64,000 nucleotides of DNA from Ipomoea triloba (Eukaryota; Streptophyta; Magnoliopsida; Solanales; Convolvulaceae), in contig NC_044922.1 in NCBI RefSeq assembly GCF_003576645.1, forward strand, positions 7,073,204 to 7,137,203. The letters are read 5' to 3'. A program made the position numbers and the translations under genes. This document shows positions 37,384-50,600 of the stretch, in pieces (the first letter of the stretch is position 1; each line of letters begins with the position of its first letter). The notes below the pieces were generated by a model. The model was not told where the DNA came from and made no database searches. It saw only the letters and a list, made by a program, of their open reading frames with translations.

Positions 37384-39390
37384 GCCTATTTGATACATTT
37401 TATGCAAAAAAAATTGACATTTATATTTACCTGGTATTACTGGTCACTAATAGGTAATTATGCCTTGATAACTAAATTGACATTTTTATGTATCTTATTG
37501 CAACTTGCAAATGTTTGAAGGCCTAATTGACTTTACAGATAAAGTTTGATGGCCTATTTGATACATTTTATGCAAAAAAAATTGACATTTATATTTACCT
37601 GGTATTACTGGTCACTAATAGGTAATTATGCCTTGATAACTAAATTGACATTTTTATGTATCTTATTGCAACTTGCAAATGTTTGAAGGCCTAATTGACT
37701 TTACAGATAAAGTTTGATGGCCTATTTGATACATTTTATGCAAAAAAAATTGACATTTATATTTACCTGGTATTACTGGTCACTAATAGGTAATTATGCC
37801 TTGATAACTAAATTGACATTTTTATGTATCTTATTGCAACTTGCAAATGTTTGAAGGCCTAATTGACTTTACAGATAAAGTTTGATGGCCTATTTGATAC
37901 ATTTTATGCAAAAAAAATTGACATTTATATTTACCTGGTATTACTGGTCACTAATAGGTAATTATGCCTTGATAACTAAATTGACATTTTTATGTATCTT
38001 ATTGCAACTTGCAAATGTTTGAAGGCCTAATTGACTTTACAGATAAAGTTTGATGGCCTATTTGATACATTTTATGCAAAAAAAATTGACATTTATATTT
38101 ACCTGGTATTACTGGTCACTAATAGGTAATTATGCCTTGATAACTAAATTGACATTTTTATGTATCTTATTGCAACTTGCAAATGTTTGAAGGCCTAATT
38201 GACTTTACAGATAAAGTTTGATGGCCTATTTGATACATTTTATGCAAAAAAAATTGACATTTATATTTACCTGGTATTACTGGTCACTAATAGGTAATTA
38301 TGCCTTGATAACTAAATTGACATTTTTATGTATCTTATTGCAACTTGCAAATGTTTGAAGGCCTAATTGACTTTACAGATAAAGTTTGATGGCCTATTTG
38401 ATACATTTTATGCAAAAAAAATTGACATTTATATTTACCTGGTATTACTGGTCACTAATAGGTAATTATGCCTTGATAACTAAATTGACATTTTTATGTA
38501 TCTTATTGCAACTTGCAAATGTTTGAAGGCCTAATTGACTTTACAGATAAAGTTTGATGGCCTATTTGATACATTTTATGCAAAAAAAATTGACATTTAT
38601 ATTTACCTGGTATTACTGGTCACTAATAGGTAATTATGCCTTGATAACTAAATTGACATTTTTATGTATCTTATTGCAACTTGCAAATGTTTGAAGGCCT
38701 AATTGACTTTACAGATAAAGTTTGATGGCCTATTTGATACATTTTATGCAAAAAAAATTGACATTTATATTTACCTGGTATTACTGGTCACTAATAGGTA
38801 ATTATGCCTTGATAACTAAATTGACATTTTTATGTATCTTATTGCAACTTGCAAATGTTTGAAGGCCTAATTGACTTTACAGATAAAGTTTGATGGCCTA
38901 TTTGATACATTTTATGCAAAAAAAATTGACATTTATATTTACCTGGTATTACTGGTCACTAATAGGTAATTATGCCTTGATAACTAAATTGACATTTTTA
39001 TGTATCTTATTGCAACTTGCAAATGTTTGAAGGCCTAATTGACTTTACAGATAAAGTTTGATGGCCTATTTGATACATTTTATGCAAAAAAAATTGACAT
39101 TTATATTTACCTGGTATTACTGGTCACTAATAGGTAATTATGCCTTGATAACTAAATTGACATTTTTATGTATCTTATTGCAACTTGCAAATGTTTGAAG
39201 GCCTAATTGACTTTACAGATAAAGTTTGATGGCCTATTTGATACATTTTATGCAAAAAAAATTGACATTTATATTTACCTGGTATTACTGGTCACTAATA
39301 GGTAATTATGCCTTGATAACTAAATTGACATTTTTATGTATCTTATTGCAACTTTCAAATGTTTGAAGGCCTAATTGACTTTACAGATAA
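37384..39390 (+). repeat. 168-bp monomeric subarray, ~12 copies
   Basis: CAACTTGCAAATG begins at 37501, 37669, 37837, 38005, 38173, 38341, 38509, 38677, 38845, 39013 and 39181, eleven exact steps of 168. A twelfth copy at 39349 reads CAACTTTCAAATG. All copies share GTATTACTGGTCACTAATAG, CCTTGATAACTAAA and TATCTTATTGC. No differences were seen between interior copies. This is the simplest and most homogeneous stretch and the best source for the monomer length. Confidence 0.95.
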
Positions 39391-40195
39391 AGTTTGATGT
39401 CCTATTTGATACATTTTATGCAAAAAAGAAATGTCATTTATATATATCTGGGATTACAGGTCACTAACAGGTAAATATGCCTTGATGACTGAATTGACAT
39501 TTTTATACATCTAATTGCAACTTTAAAAATTTTAAGGGACAAATTGACTTTACAGATAAAGTTTGATGGCCTATTTGATACATTTTATACAAAAAAAATT
39601 GACATTTATATGTACCTGGTATTACTGGTCACTAATAGGTAATTATGCCTTGATAACTAAATTGACATTTTTATGTATCTAATTGAAACTTTAAAAAGTT
39701 TGAGGGCCTCATTGACTTTACAGATAAAATTTAATGGCCTAGTTGATATATTTTATGTAAAAAAAATTGACATTTATATTTAACTGGTGTTACAGGTCAC
39801 CAACAGGTAATTATGCATTGATGACTAAATTGATATTTTTCTGTATCTAATTGCAACTTTAAAAAGTTTGAGGGCCTAATTGACTTTACAGATAAAGTTT
39901 GGGGGCCTATTTGATACATTTTATGCAAAGAAAATTTACATTTATATTACCTGGTATTATAGGTCACTAAGAGGAAATTACGCATTGATGACTAAATTGA
40001 CATTTTTATGTACCTAATTGCAACTCTAAAAAGTTTGAAGGCCTAATTGACTTTACAGATAAAGTTTGGGGGCCTATTTGATACATTTTATGCAAAGAAA
40101 ATTTACATTTATATTACCTGGTATTATAGGTCACTAAGAGGAAATTACGCATTGATGACTAAATTGACATTTTTATGTAACTAATTACAACTATA

Positions 40196-40350
40196 AAAAG
40201 TTTGAAGGCCTAATTGAATTTACAGATAAGTATGTTGGAAAGTTTGAAGGCCTAATTGAATTTACAGATAAGTATGTTGGCCAATTTGATACATTTTATG
40301 CAAAAAAAAATAAGTATGTTGGCCAATTTGATACATTTTATGCAAAAAAA
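40196..40350 (+). repeat. Shingled duplication cluster
   Basis: AAAGTTTGAAGGCCTAATTG through AAGTATGTTGG is repeated and extended to the A-run. A third piece then restarts at TAAGTATGTTGGCC and runs through the A-run again. Shared bases are identical. Confidence 0.7.
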
Positions 40351-41135
40351 AATTGACATTTATATTTACCTGTCATTACAGGTCACTAACAGGTAATTAT
40401 GCCTTGATAACTTAATTAACATTTTTATGTATCTAATTGAAACTTTAAAAAGTTTGAGGGCCTAATTGACTTTACAGATAAAGTTTGATGGCCTATTTGA
40501 TACATTTTATGCAAAAAAAAATGACATTAATGTTTACCTGGTATTACAGGTCACGAACAGGTAATTATGCCTTGATAACTTAATTAACATTTTTATGTAT
40601 CTAATTGAAACTTGAAAAAGTTTGAGGGCCTCATTGACTTTACAGATAAAGTTTGATGGCCTATTTGATACATTTTATGCAAAAAAAAATTGACATTTAT
40701 ATTTACCTGGTATTACTGGTCACTAATAGGTAATTATGCATTGAAGATTAAATTGACATTTTATGTAACTAATTGCAACTATAAAAAGTTTGACGGCCTA
40801 ATTGACTTTACAGATAAAGTTTGATGGCCTATTTGATACATTTTATGCAAAAAAAAAATTGACATTTATATTTACCTGTGATTACAGGTCACTAACAGAT
40901 AATTATGCCTTGATGACTAAATTGATATTTTTATGTATCTAATTGAAACTTTAAAAAGTTTCAGGGCCTAATTAACTTTACAGATAAAGTAAGATGGCCT
41001 ATTTGATACATTTTACGCAAAAAAAATTTACATTTATATTTACCTGTTATTACAGGTCACTAACAGGTAATTATGTATTGATGACTAAATTGACATTTTT
41101 ATGTAACTAATTGCAACTCTAAAAAGTTTGAAGGC

Positions 41136-41136
41136 N
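41136..41136. other. Single N, contig join
   Basis: GTTTGAAGGC is followed after the N by TAATTATGCATTG. This jumps from the GGCC part of the monomer to the AATTATGC part and so breaks the phase. The right side belongs to the block that recurs at 44750. Confidence 0.75.
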
Positions 41137-42108
41137 TAATTATGCATTGATTATTAAATTGATATTTTTATTTATCTAATTGCAACTTTAAAAAGTTTGA
41201 GGGCCTAATTCACTTTACAGATAAAGTTTGTTGGCTTATTTGACACATTTTATGCAAAAAATAAATTGACATTTATATTTACCTGTGATTACAGGACACT
41301 AACAGGTAATTATGCCTTGATTTCTTAATTGACATTTTTATGTATCTAATTGAAACTTTAAAAAGTTTGAGGGCCTAATTGACTTTACAGATAAAGTAAG
41401 ATGACCTAATTGATACATTTTGTGCAAAAAAAAAAATTGACATTTATATTTACTTTGTATTACAGGTCACCAATAGATAATTATGCCTTGATGACTAAAC
41501 TGATATTTTTATTTATCTAATTGTAACTTTAAAAAGTTTGAGGGCCTCATTGACTTTACAGATAAAGTTTGACGGCCTATTTGTTATATTTTATGCAAAA
41601 AAAAAAATGACATTAATGTTTACTTGGTATTACAGGTCACTAACAGATAATTACGCCTTGGTGACTATATTGACATTTTTATGTATCTAATTGCTACTTT
41701 GAAAAGTTTGAGGGCCTAATTGACTTTACAAATAAATTTTGATGTCCTACATGATACATTATATGCAAAGAAAATTTACATTTATATTACCTGGTATTAT
41801 AGGTCACTAAAAGAAAATTACGCATTGATGACTAAATTGACATTTTTATGTAACTAATTGCAACTCTAAAAAGTTTGAAGGCCTAATTGACTTTACAGAT
41901 AAAGTTTGGGGGCCTATTTGATACATTTTATGCAAAGAAAATTTACATTTATATTACCTGGTATTATAGGTCACTAAAAGAAAATTACGCATTGATGACT
42001 AAATTGACATTTTTATGTAACTAATTACAACTATAAAAAGTTTGAAGGCCTAATTGAATTTACAGATAAGTATGTTGGCCAATTTGATACATTTTATGCA
42101 AAAAAAAA

Positions 42109-42109
42109 N
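42109..42109. other. Single N inside an A-run
   Basis: The N interrupts a run of about 20 A following ATTTTATGC. The right side begins a block (TGACATTAATGCTTACC) that recurs near 45884. Confidence 0.7.
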
Positions 42110-43788
42110 AAAAAAAAAAATGACATTAATGCTTACCTGGTATTACAGGTCACGAACAGGTAATTATGCCTTGATGACTAAATTGACATTTTTATGTTTC
42201 TAATTGCAACTTTAAAAAGTTTGAGGGCCTAATTGACTTTACAGATAATGTTTGATGGCCTATTTGATACATTTTATGCAAATAAAATTTACATTTATAT
42301 TTATCTGGTATTACAGGTGACTAACAGGTAATTATGCATTGATGACTAAATTGACATTTTATGTAACTAATTGCAACTATAAAAAGTTTGACGGCCTAAT
42401 TGACTTTACAGATAAAGTTTGATGGCCTATTTGATACATTTTATGCAAAAAAAAAAAATTGACATTTATATTTACCTGTGATTACAGGTCACTAACATAT
42501 AATTATGCCTTGATGACTAAATTGATATTTTTATGTATCTAATTGAAACTTTAAAAAGTTTCAGGGCCTAATTAACTTTACAGATAAAGTAAGATGGCCT
42601 ATTTGATACATTTTATGCAAAAAAAATTTACATTTATATTTACCTGATATTACAGGTCACTAACAATTAATTATGCGTTGATGACTAAATTGACATTTTT
42701 ATGTAACTAATTGCAACTTTAAAAAGTTTAAAGGCCTAATTGACTTTACGGATAAAGTTTGATGGCATATTTGATACATTTTATGCAAAAAAAATTGACA
42801 TTTATATTTACCTGGTATTACAGATCACCAACAGGTTATTATGCCTTGATGACTAAATTGACATTTTTATGTATCTTATTGCAACTTTAAAATGTTTCAG
42901 GGCCTAATTGACTTTACAGATAAAGTTTGATGTCCTATTTGATACATTTTATGCAAAAAAAAAAAAGTCATTTATATTACCTGGGATTACAGGTCACTAA
43001 TAGGTAATTATGCCTTGATGACTGAATTGAAGTTTTTATATATCTAATTGCAACTTTAAAAATTTTAAGGGCCAAATTGACTTTACAGATAAAGTAAGAT
43101 GGCCAAATTGATACATTTTATGCAAAAAAAGAAATTGACATTTATAATTACCTGGTATTACATATCACCAACAGGTAATTATGCCTTGATGACTAAATTG
43201 ATATTTTTATTTATCTAATTGCAACTTTAAAAAGTTTGAGGGCCTAATTGACTTTACAGCTAAAGTTTGACGGCCTATTTGTTATATTTTATGCAAAAAA
43301 AATGATATTAATGTTTACCTGGTATTACAGGTCACTAACAGGTAATTACGCCTTGATGACTAAATTGATATTTTTATGTATCCAATTGCAACTTTAAAAA
43401 CTTTAAGGGCCTAATTGACTCCACAGATAAAGTTTGATGGCCTATTTGATACATTTTATACAAAAAAAAAATTGACATTTATATTTACCTGGTATTACTG
43501 GTCACTAATAGGTAATTATGCCATGATAACTAAATTGACATTTTTATGTATCTTATTGCAACTTTCAAATGTTTGAAGGCCTAATTGACTTTACAGATAA
43601 AGTTTGATGTCATATTTGATACATTTTATGCAAAAAAGAAATGTCAGTTATATTTACCTGGGATTACAGGTCACTAACAGGTAATTATGCCTTGATGACT
43701 GAATTGACATTTTTATACATCTAATTGCAACTTTAAAAATTTTAAGGGACAAATTGACTTTACAGATAAAGTTTGATGGCCTAATTGA

Positions 43789-43790
43789 TA
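43789..43790. repeat. TA target-site duplication, left
   Basis: The satellite reads CCTAATTGATA up to here and the element begins with CTCCCTC. The matching TA is at 44689-44690, followed by TATTTTATGC. Removing the element and one TA restores CCTAATTGATATATTTTATG, which occurs intact in neighbouring monomers such as 48551. Confidence 0.9.
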
Positions 43791-43802
43791 CTCCCTCTGT
43801 CC
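43791..43802 (+). repeat. Left terminal inverted repeat of the element
   Basis: CTCCCTCTGTCC is a perfect 12-bp match to the reverse complement of 44677-44688. With the preceding TA it gives the TACTCCCTC start typical of Stowaway elements. Confidence 0.88.
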
Positions 43803-44040
43803 AATTTTACCTGTCCTACTTTCTTTTTTGGTCCGTCCCAAAATGTTGTCCACTTTCCATAAATAAATATCCATATATTTTTATTTTGACAGTTTTACCC
43901 TTTAAACTTTAAGTACATCTGCTCAACATTTATTATTGCCCACCAACTGGCATGCACCCAAACCTTAAAAACAGTGTCCAGTGAATAAGAAAAAATAAAT
44001 TTGTCTTCCCTAGTCTACATTTTACAACCATTTTGCAAAC

Positions 44041-44180
44041 ATGAGCCCTTAACAATATTTCGTACTTCTCTTCTCTTCATCTTCTTCTCTCAAGTTCTTC
44101 TTCTCTCAAGAAAACAATAGTTCATCGCCTCTTCAATCAGTGAGACCGCCCTTCCAATCTCCACGAAGCGTCGAAATTTT
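44041..44180. other. Gene-like interior of the element, no coding frame
   Basis: This stretch has a CT-rich tract with a short direct repeat (TTCTTCTCTCAAG twice near 44084-44110) followed by more GC-rich sequence including GAGACCGCCC and GAAGCGTCGAAA. CT-rich leaders of this kind are common in plant 5' untranslated regions, so capture of a host fragment is possible. I found no sustained reading frame, and ordinary element interior is equally likely. Confidence 0.35.
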
Positions 44181-44676
44181 AAACTCTTCGTAATGTCGAT
44201 CCATCTTTTTTTTTTTCAATTGATGGCTTCAGTGTTACAAATTCGCCGCTTATATATGCTCCTACCGAAATTTTACAACTCCCTGAATTGATGATTCTTG
44301 TCGCTGTCGACATCTGTAGATCTATGAACATCACCATCTTTGTTTTTTATCTATTCTTATACAGTAGTTGAATGCAGATCTGGCGATTTTTAACAGTATG
44401 AAATTCATTTTTTTTTGTATAATTACTGAGTGTATAGGGAAGAATAAAAAACAAAGAAGTTAAGGAGTATTTGTTGAAGAAAAATGAAGAAATTTCTACA
44501 AATGAGATGAAGTCTCTGTAGCAAAGTAGTCAAATGAGATGAAGAGAAAGAAGAAGAATAGTACAAGTAGTGTGTAGCAAATAAAGTCAGGGAATACAAG
44601 GGTATAAATGGAAAAAGAGTTCACTTTTTTGCTTGTCTGAAAATCCGTGCCAAAAGAAAAGGAGACATGCATTCCG

Positions 44677-44688
44677 GGACAGAGGGAG
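44677..44688 (-). repeat. Right terminal inverted repeat of the element
   Basis: GGACAGAGGGAG, the exact reverse complement of 43791-43802, is followed directly by the duplicated TA at 44689-44690 and then by satellite in correct phase. Confidence 0.88.
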
Positions 44689-44690
44689 TA

Positions 44691-47600
44691 TATTTTATGC
44701 AAAAAATATTGACATTTATATTTACCTGGTATTACAGGTCACTAACAGGTAATTATGCATTGATGATTAAATTGATATTTTTATGTATCTAATTGCAACT
44801 TTAAAAAGTTTGAGGGCCTAATTGACTTTACAGATAAAGTTTGTTGGCTTATTTGACACATTTTATGCAAAAAATAAATTGACATTTATATTTACCTGTG
44901 ATTACAGGACACTAACAGGTAATTATGCCTTGATTTCTTAATTGACATTTTTATGTATCTAATTGAAACTTTAAAAAGTTTGAGGGCCTAATTGACTTTA
45001 CAGATAAAGTAAGATGGCCTAATTGATACATTTTATGCAAAAAAAATTGACATTTATATTTACTTTGTATTACAGGTCACCAATAGGTAATTATGCCTTG
45101 ATGACTAAACTGATATTTTTATTTATCTAATTGTAACTTTAAAGAGTTTGAGGGCCTCATTGACTTTACAGATAAAGTTTGACGGCCTATTTGTTATATT
45201 TTATGCAAAAAAAATGACATTAATGTTTACCTGGTATTACAGGTCACTAACAGGTAATTACGCCTTGATGACTATATTGACATTTTTATGTATCTAATTG
45301 CAACTTTAAAAAGTTTGAGGGCCTAATTGACTTTACAGATAAAGTTTGACGGCCTATTTGTTATATTTTATGCAAAAAAGAAATGGCATTTATATTTACC
45401 TAGGATTACAAGTCACTAACAGGTAATTATGCTTTGATGACTGAATTGACATTTTTATATATCTAATTGCAACTTTAAAAATTTTAAGGGTCAAATTGAC
45501 TTTACAGATAAAGTTTAATGGCCTAGTTGATATATTTTATGTAAAAAAAATTGACATTTATATTTAACTGGTGTTACAGGTCACCAACAGGTAATTATGC
45601 ATTGATGACTAAATTGATATTTTTCTGTATCTAATTGCAACTTTAAAAAGTTTGAGTGCCTAATTGACTTTACAGATAAAGTTTGTGGGCCTATTTGATA
45701 CATTTTATGCAAAGAAAATTTACATTTATATTACCTGTTATTACAGGTCACTAAAAGGTAATTATGCCTTGATAACTTAATTAACATTTTTATGTATCTA
45801 ATTGAAACTTTAAAAAGTTTGAGTGCCTAATTGACTTTACAGATAAAGTTTGATGGCCTAAATGATACATTTTATGCAAAAAAAATGACATTAATGCTTA
45901 CCTGGTATTACAGGTCACTAACAGGTAATTATGCCTTGATGACTAAATTGACATTTTTATGTTTCTAATTGCAACTTTAAAAAGTTTGAGGGCCTAATTG
46001 ACTTTACAGATAAAGTTTGATGGCTTATTTGATACATTTTATGCAAAGAAAATTTACATTTATATTTATCTGGTATTACAGGTGACTAACAGGTAATTAT
46101 GCATTGATGACTAAATTGACATTTTATGTAACTAATTGCAACTATAAAAAGTTTGACGGCCTAATTGACTTTACAGATAAAGTTTGATGGCCTATTTGAT
46201 ACATATTATGCAAAAAAAAAAAATTGACATTTATATTTACCTGTGATTACAGGTCCCTAACAGGTAATTATGCCTTGATGACTAAATTGATATTTTTATG
46301 TATCTAATTAAAACTTTAAAAAGTTTCAGGGCCTAATTAACTTTACAGATAAAGTAAGATGGCCTATTTGATACATTTTATGCAAAAAAAATTTACATTT
46401 ATATTTACCTGATATTACAGGTCACTAACAATTAATTATGCATTGATGACTAAATTGACATTTTTATGTAACTAATTGCAACTTTAAAAAGTTTGAAGGC
46501 CTAATTGACTTTACGGATAAAGTTTGATGGCATATTTGATTCATTTTATGCATAAAAAATTGACATTTATATTTACCTGGTATTACAGATCACCAACAGG
46601 TTATTATGCCTTGATGACTAAATTGACATTTTTATGTATCTTATTGCAACTTTAAAATGTTTCAGGGCCTAATTGACTTTACAGATAAAGTTTGATGTCC
46701 TATTTGATACATTTTATGCAAAAAAAAATGCCATTTATATTACCTGGGATTACAGGTCACTAACTGGTAATTACGCCTTGATGACTAAATTGATATTTTT
46801 ATGTATCCAATTGCAACTTTAAAAACTTTAAGGGCCTAATTGACTCCACAGATAAAGTTTGATGGCCTATTTGATACCTTTTATGCAAAGAAAATTTACA
46901 TTCATATTTACCTGGTATATTACAGGTCAGTAACGTGTAATTATGCTTTGATGAGTAAATTCACATTTTTGTGTATCTAATTGGAATTTTAAAAAGTTTG
47001 AAGGCCGAATTGACATTACAGATAAAGTTTGATGTCCTATTTGATACATTTTATGCAAAAAAAATTTACATTTATATATACCTAGTATTGCAGGTCACTA
47101 ACAGGTAATTATGCATTGATGACTAAATTGACATTTTTATGTAACTAATTGCAACTCTAAAAAGTTTGAAGGCCTAATTGACTTTACAGATAAAGTTTGA
47201 TAGCCTATTTGATACATTTTATGCAAAAAAAATTGACATTTATATTTACCTGGTATTACTGGTCACTAATAGGTAATTATGCCTTGATAACTAAATTGAC
47301 ATTTTTATGTATCTTATTGCAACTTTAAAAATTTTAAGGGACAAATTGACTTTACAGATAAAGTTTGATTGCCTAGTTGATATATTTTTTGCAAAAAAAA
47401 TTGACATTTATATTTACCTGGTATTACGGGTCACTAACAGATAATTATGATTTGATGATTAAATTGATATTTTTATTTATCTAATTGCAACTTTAAAAAG
47501 TTTGAGGGCCTAATTGACTTTACAGATAAAGTTTGACGGCCTAATTGATACATTTTATGCAAAAAAAAAAAATTGACATTTATATTTACCTGGTATTACA

Positions 47601-50600
47601 GGTCAGCAACAGTTAGTTATGTCTTGATGACTAAATTGATATTTTTATTTATCTAATTGCAACATTAAAAAGTTTGAGGGCCTAATTGGCTTTACAGCTA
47701 AAGTTTCACGACCTATTTGTTATATTTTATGCAAAAAAATGACATTAATGTTTACCTGGTATTACAGGTCACTAACAGGTAATTACGCCTTGATGACTAA
47801 ATTGATATTTTTATGTATCCAATTGCAACATAAAAAACTTTAAGGGCCTAATTGACTTCACAGGTAAAGTTTGATGGCCTATTTGATACATTTTATGTAA
47901 AGAAAATTTACATTTATATTTACCTGGTATATTACAGGTCATTAACGTGTAATTATGCGTTGATGAGTAAATTCACATTTTTATGTACCTAATTGCAACT
48001 TTAAAAAGTTTGAAGGCCTAATTGAATTTACATATAATGTTTGATGCCTATTTGATACATTTTATGCAAAAAAAATTTACATTTATATTTACCTGGTATT
48101 ACAGGTCACTAACAGGTAATTATGCATTGATGACTAAATTGACATTTTTATGTAACTAATTGCAACTCTAAAAAGTTTGAAGGCCTAATTGACTTTACAG
48201 ATAAAGTTTGATGGCCTATTTGATACATTTTATGCAAAAAAAATTGACATTTATATTTACCTGGTATTACTGGTCACTAATAGGTAATTATGCCATGATA
48301 ACTAAATTGACATTTTTATGTATGTTATTGCAACTTTCAAATGTTTGAAGGCCTAATTGACTTTACAGATAAAGTTTGATGTCCTATTTGATACATTTTA
48401 TGCAAAAAAAAATGACATTTATATTTACCTGAGATTACAGGTCACTAACAGGTAATTATGCCTTGATGACTGAATTGACATTTTTATACATCTAATTGCA
48501 ACTTTAAAAATTTTAAGGGACAAATTGACTTTACAGATAAAGTTTGATGGCCTAATTGATATATTTTATGCAAAGAAAATTACATTTATATTTACCTGGT
48601 ATTACAGGTCACTAACATGTAATTATGCGTTGATGAGTATCTAATTGCAACTTTAAAAAGTTTGAAGGCCTAATTGACTTTACAGATAAAGTTTGATGGC
48701 CTATTTGATACATTTTATGCAAAAAAAATTTACACTTATATTACCTGGTATTACAAGTCATCAACAGATAATTATGCATTGATGACTAAATTGATATTTT
48801 TCTGTATCTAATTGCAACTTTAAAAAGTTTGAGTGCCTAATTGACTTTACAGATAAAGTTTGTTGGCCTATTTGATACATTTTATGCAAAGAAAATTAAC
48901 ATTTATATTTACCTGGTATAAGAGGTTACTAACAGGTAATTATGCACTGATGACTAAATTGAAATTTTTATGTAACTAATTACAGCTATAAAAAGTTTGA
49001 GGGCCTAATTGAATTTACAGATAAAGTTTGTTTGCCTATTTGATACATTTTATGCAAAAAAATATTGACATTTATATTTATCTGTCATTACAGGTCACTA
49101 ACAGGTAATTTTGGATTGATGACTTAATTAACATTTTTATTTATCTAATTGAAACTTTAAAAAGTTTGAGAGCCTAATTGACTTTACAGATAAAGTTTGA
49201 TGGCCTAATTGATACATTTTTATGCAAAAAAAATGACATTAATGCTTACCTAGTATTACAGGTCACTAACAGGTAATTACGCCTTGATAACTAAATTGAC
49301 ATTTTTATGTTTCTAATTGCAACTTTAAAAAGTTTGAGGGCCTAATTAACTTTACAGATAAAGTTTGATGGCCTATTTGATACATTTTATGCAAAGAAAA
49401 TTTACATTTATATTTACCTGGTATTATAGGTCACTTACAGGTAATTATAAATTGATGATTAAATTGACATTTTATGTAACCAATTGCAAGTATAAAAAGT
49501 TTGACGGCGTAATTGACTTCACAGATGAAGTTTGTTGGCCTATTTGATACATTATATGCAAAAAAAAAATAATTTATATTTATATTTACCTGTGATTACA
49601 GGTCACTAACAGGTAATTATGCCTTGATATCTTAATTGACATTTTTATGTATCTAATTGAAACTTTAAAAAGTTTGAGGGCCTAATTGACTTTACAGATA
49701 ATGTTTGATGGTCTGTTTGATACATTTTATGCAAAGAAAATTTACATTTATATTTACCTGGTATTACAGGTCACTAATAGGTAATTATGTATTGATGACT
49801 AAATTGAAATTTTTATGTAACAAATTGCAACTATAAAAAGTTTGAGGGCCTAATTGACTTTACAGATAAAGTTTGTTGGCCTATTTGATACATTTTATGC
49901 AAAAACAAATTGACATTTATATTTACTTGTGATTACAGGTCACTAACAGGTAATTATGTCTTGATTACTTAATTGACATTTTTATGTATCTGATTGAAAC
50001 TTTAAAAAGTTAGAGGCCTAATTGACTTTACAGATAAAGTTTGCTGGCCTAATTGATACATTTTATGCAAAAAAAAATGACATTAATGCTTACCTGGTAT
50101 TACAGGTCACTAACAGGTAATTACGCCTTGATGACTAAATTGACATTTTTATGTATCTAATTGCAACTTTAAAAAGTTTGAGGGTCTAATTGACTTTACA
50201 GATAAAGTTTGATGGCCTATTTGATACATTTTATTCAAAGAAAATTACATTTATATTTACCTGGTATTAGAGGTCAGTAACAGGTAATTATGCATTGATG
50301 ACTAAATTGACATTTTTATGTAACTAATTGCAACTATAAAAAGTTTGAGGGCCTAATTGACTTTACAGACAAAGTTTGTTGGCCTATTTGATACATTTTA
50401 TGCAAAAAAAAAAATTGACATTTATATTTACCTGTGATTACAGGACATTAACAGGTAATTATGTCTTGATGTCTTAATTGACATTTTTATGTATGTAATT
50501 GAAACTTTAAAAAGTTTGAGGGCCTAATTGACTTTATAGATAAAGTAAGATGGCTTAATTGATACATTTTATACAAAAAAAAATTAACATTTATATTTAC

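Larger units (their letters stand above)
39391..43788 (+). repeat. Mixed satellite monomers
   Basis: About 26 monomers. Paired near-identical units with GGTCACTAAGAGGAAATTACG lie near 39890-40190, and a related pair with AAAAGAAAATTACGC near 41760-42060. A shingled duplication lies at 40196-40350. Single Ns are at 41136 and 42109. The stretch 41137-41720 matches 44750-45340, and 42118-42960 matches 45884-46735. No gene was found. Confidence 0.86.
43791..44688. mobile_element. Non-autonomous Stowaway/Tc1-mariner-type element (MITE-like), 898 bp
   Basis: Terminal inverted repeats CTCCCTCTGTCC (43791-43802) and GGACAGAGGGAG (44677-44688) are exact reverse complements over 12 bp. Weaker similarity continues inward: on both strands a T-rich segment with TTTCTTTT and a GG follows within about 35 bases. 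TA is duplicated at the insertion. These are the hallmarks of plant Stowaway elements. At 898 bp it is longer than most Stowaway MITEs, and I see no transposase frame. The interior is compositionally unlike the satellite, with pyrimidine-rich tracts at 44065-44110 and purine-rich tracts around 44535-44565. Orientation is not defined. The clean flanks suggest a fairly recent insertion. Confidence 0.88.

Noticed and set aside
37384..39390. Homogeneous arrays as an origin of replication or iteron cluster
   Set aside because: Unit length and context are those of satellite DNA. No replication gene or short iteron structure is present.
44496..44702. Minus-strand 68-codon frame across the right end of the mobile element
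   Set aside because: It starts in satellite and runs through the terminal repeat, with low-complexity F-rich residues from the purine-rich tract. It has no recognisable domain.
49365..49547. Other short open frames (for example here, 62067-62264 and 63065-63262)
   Set aside because: They are single satellite monomers that by chance lack stops, and they match neighbouring non-open monomers base for base outside a few substitutions.
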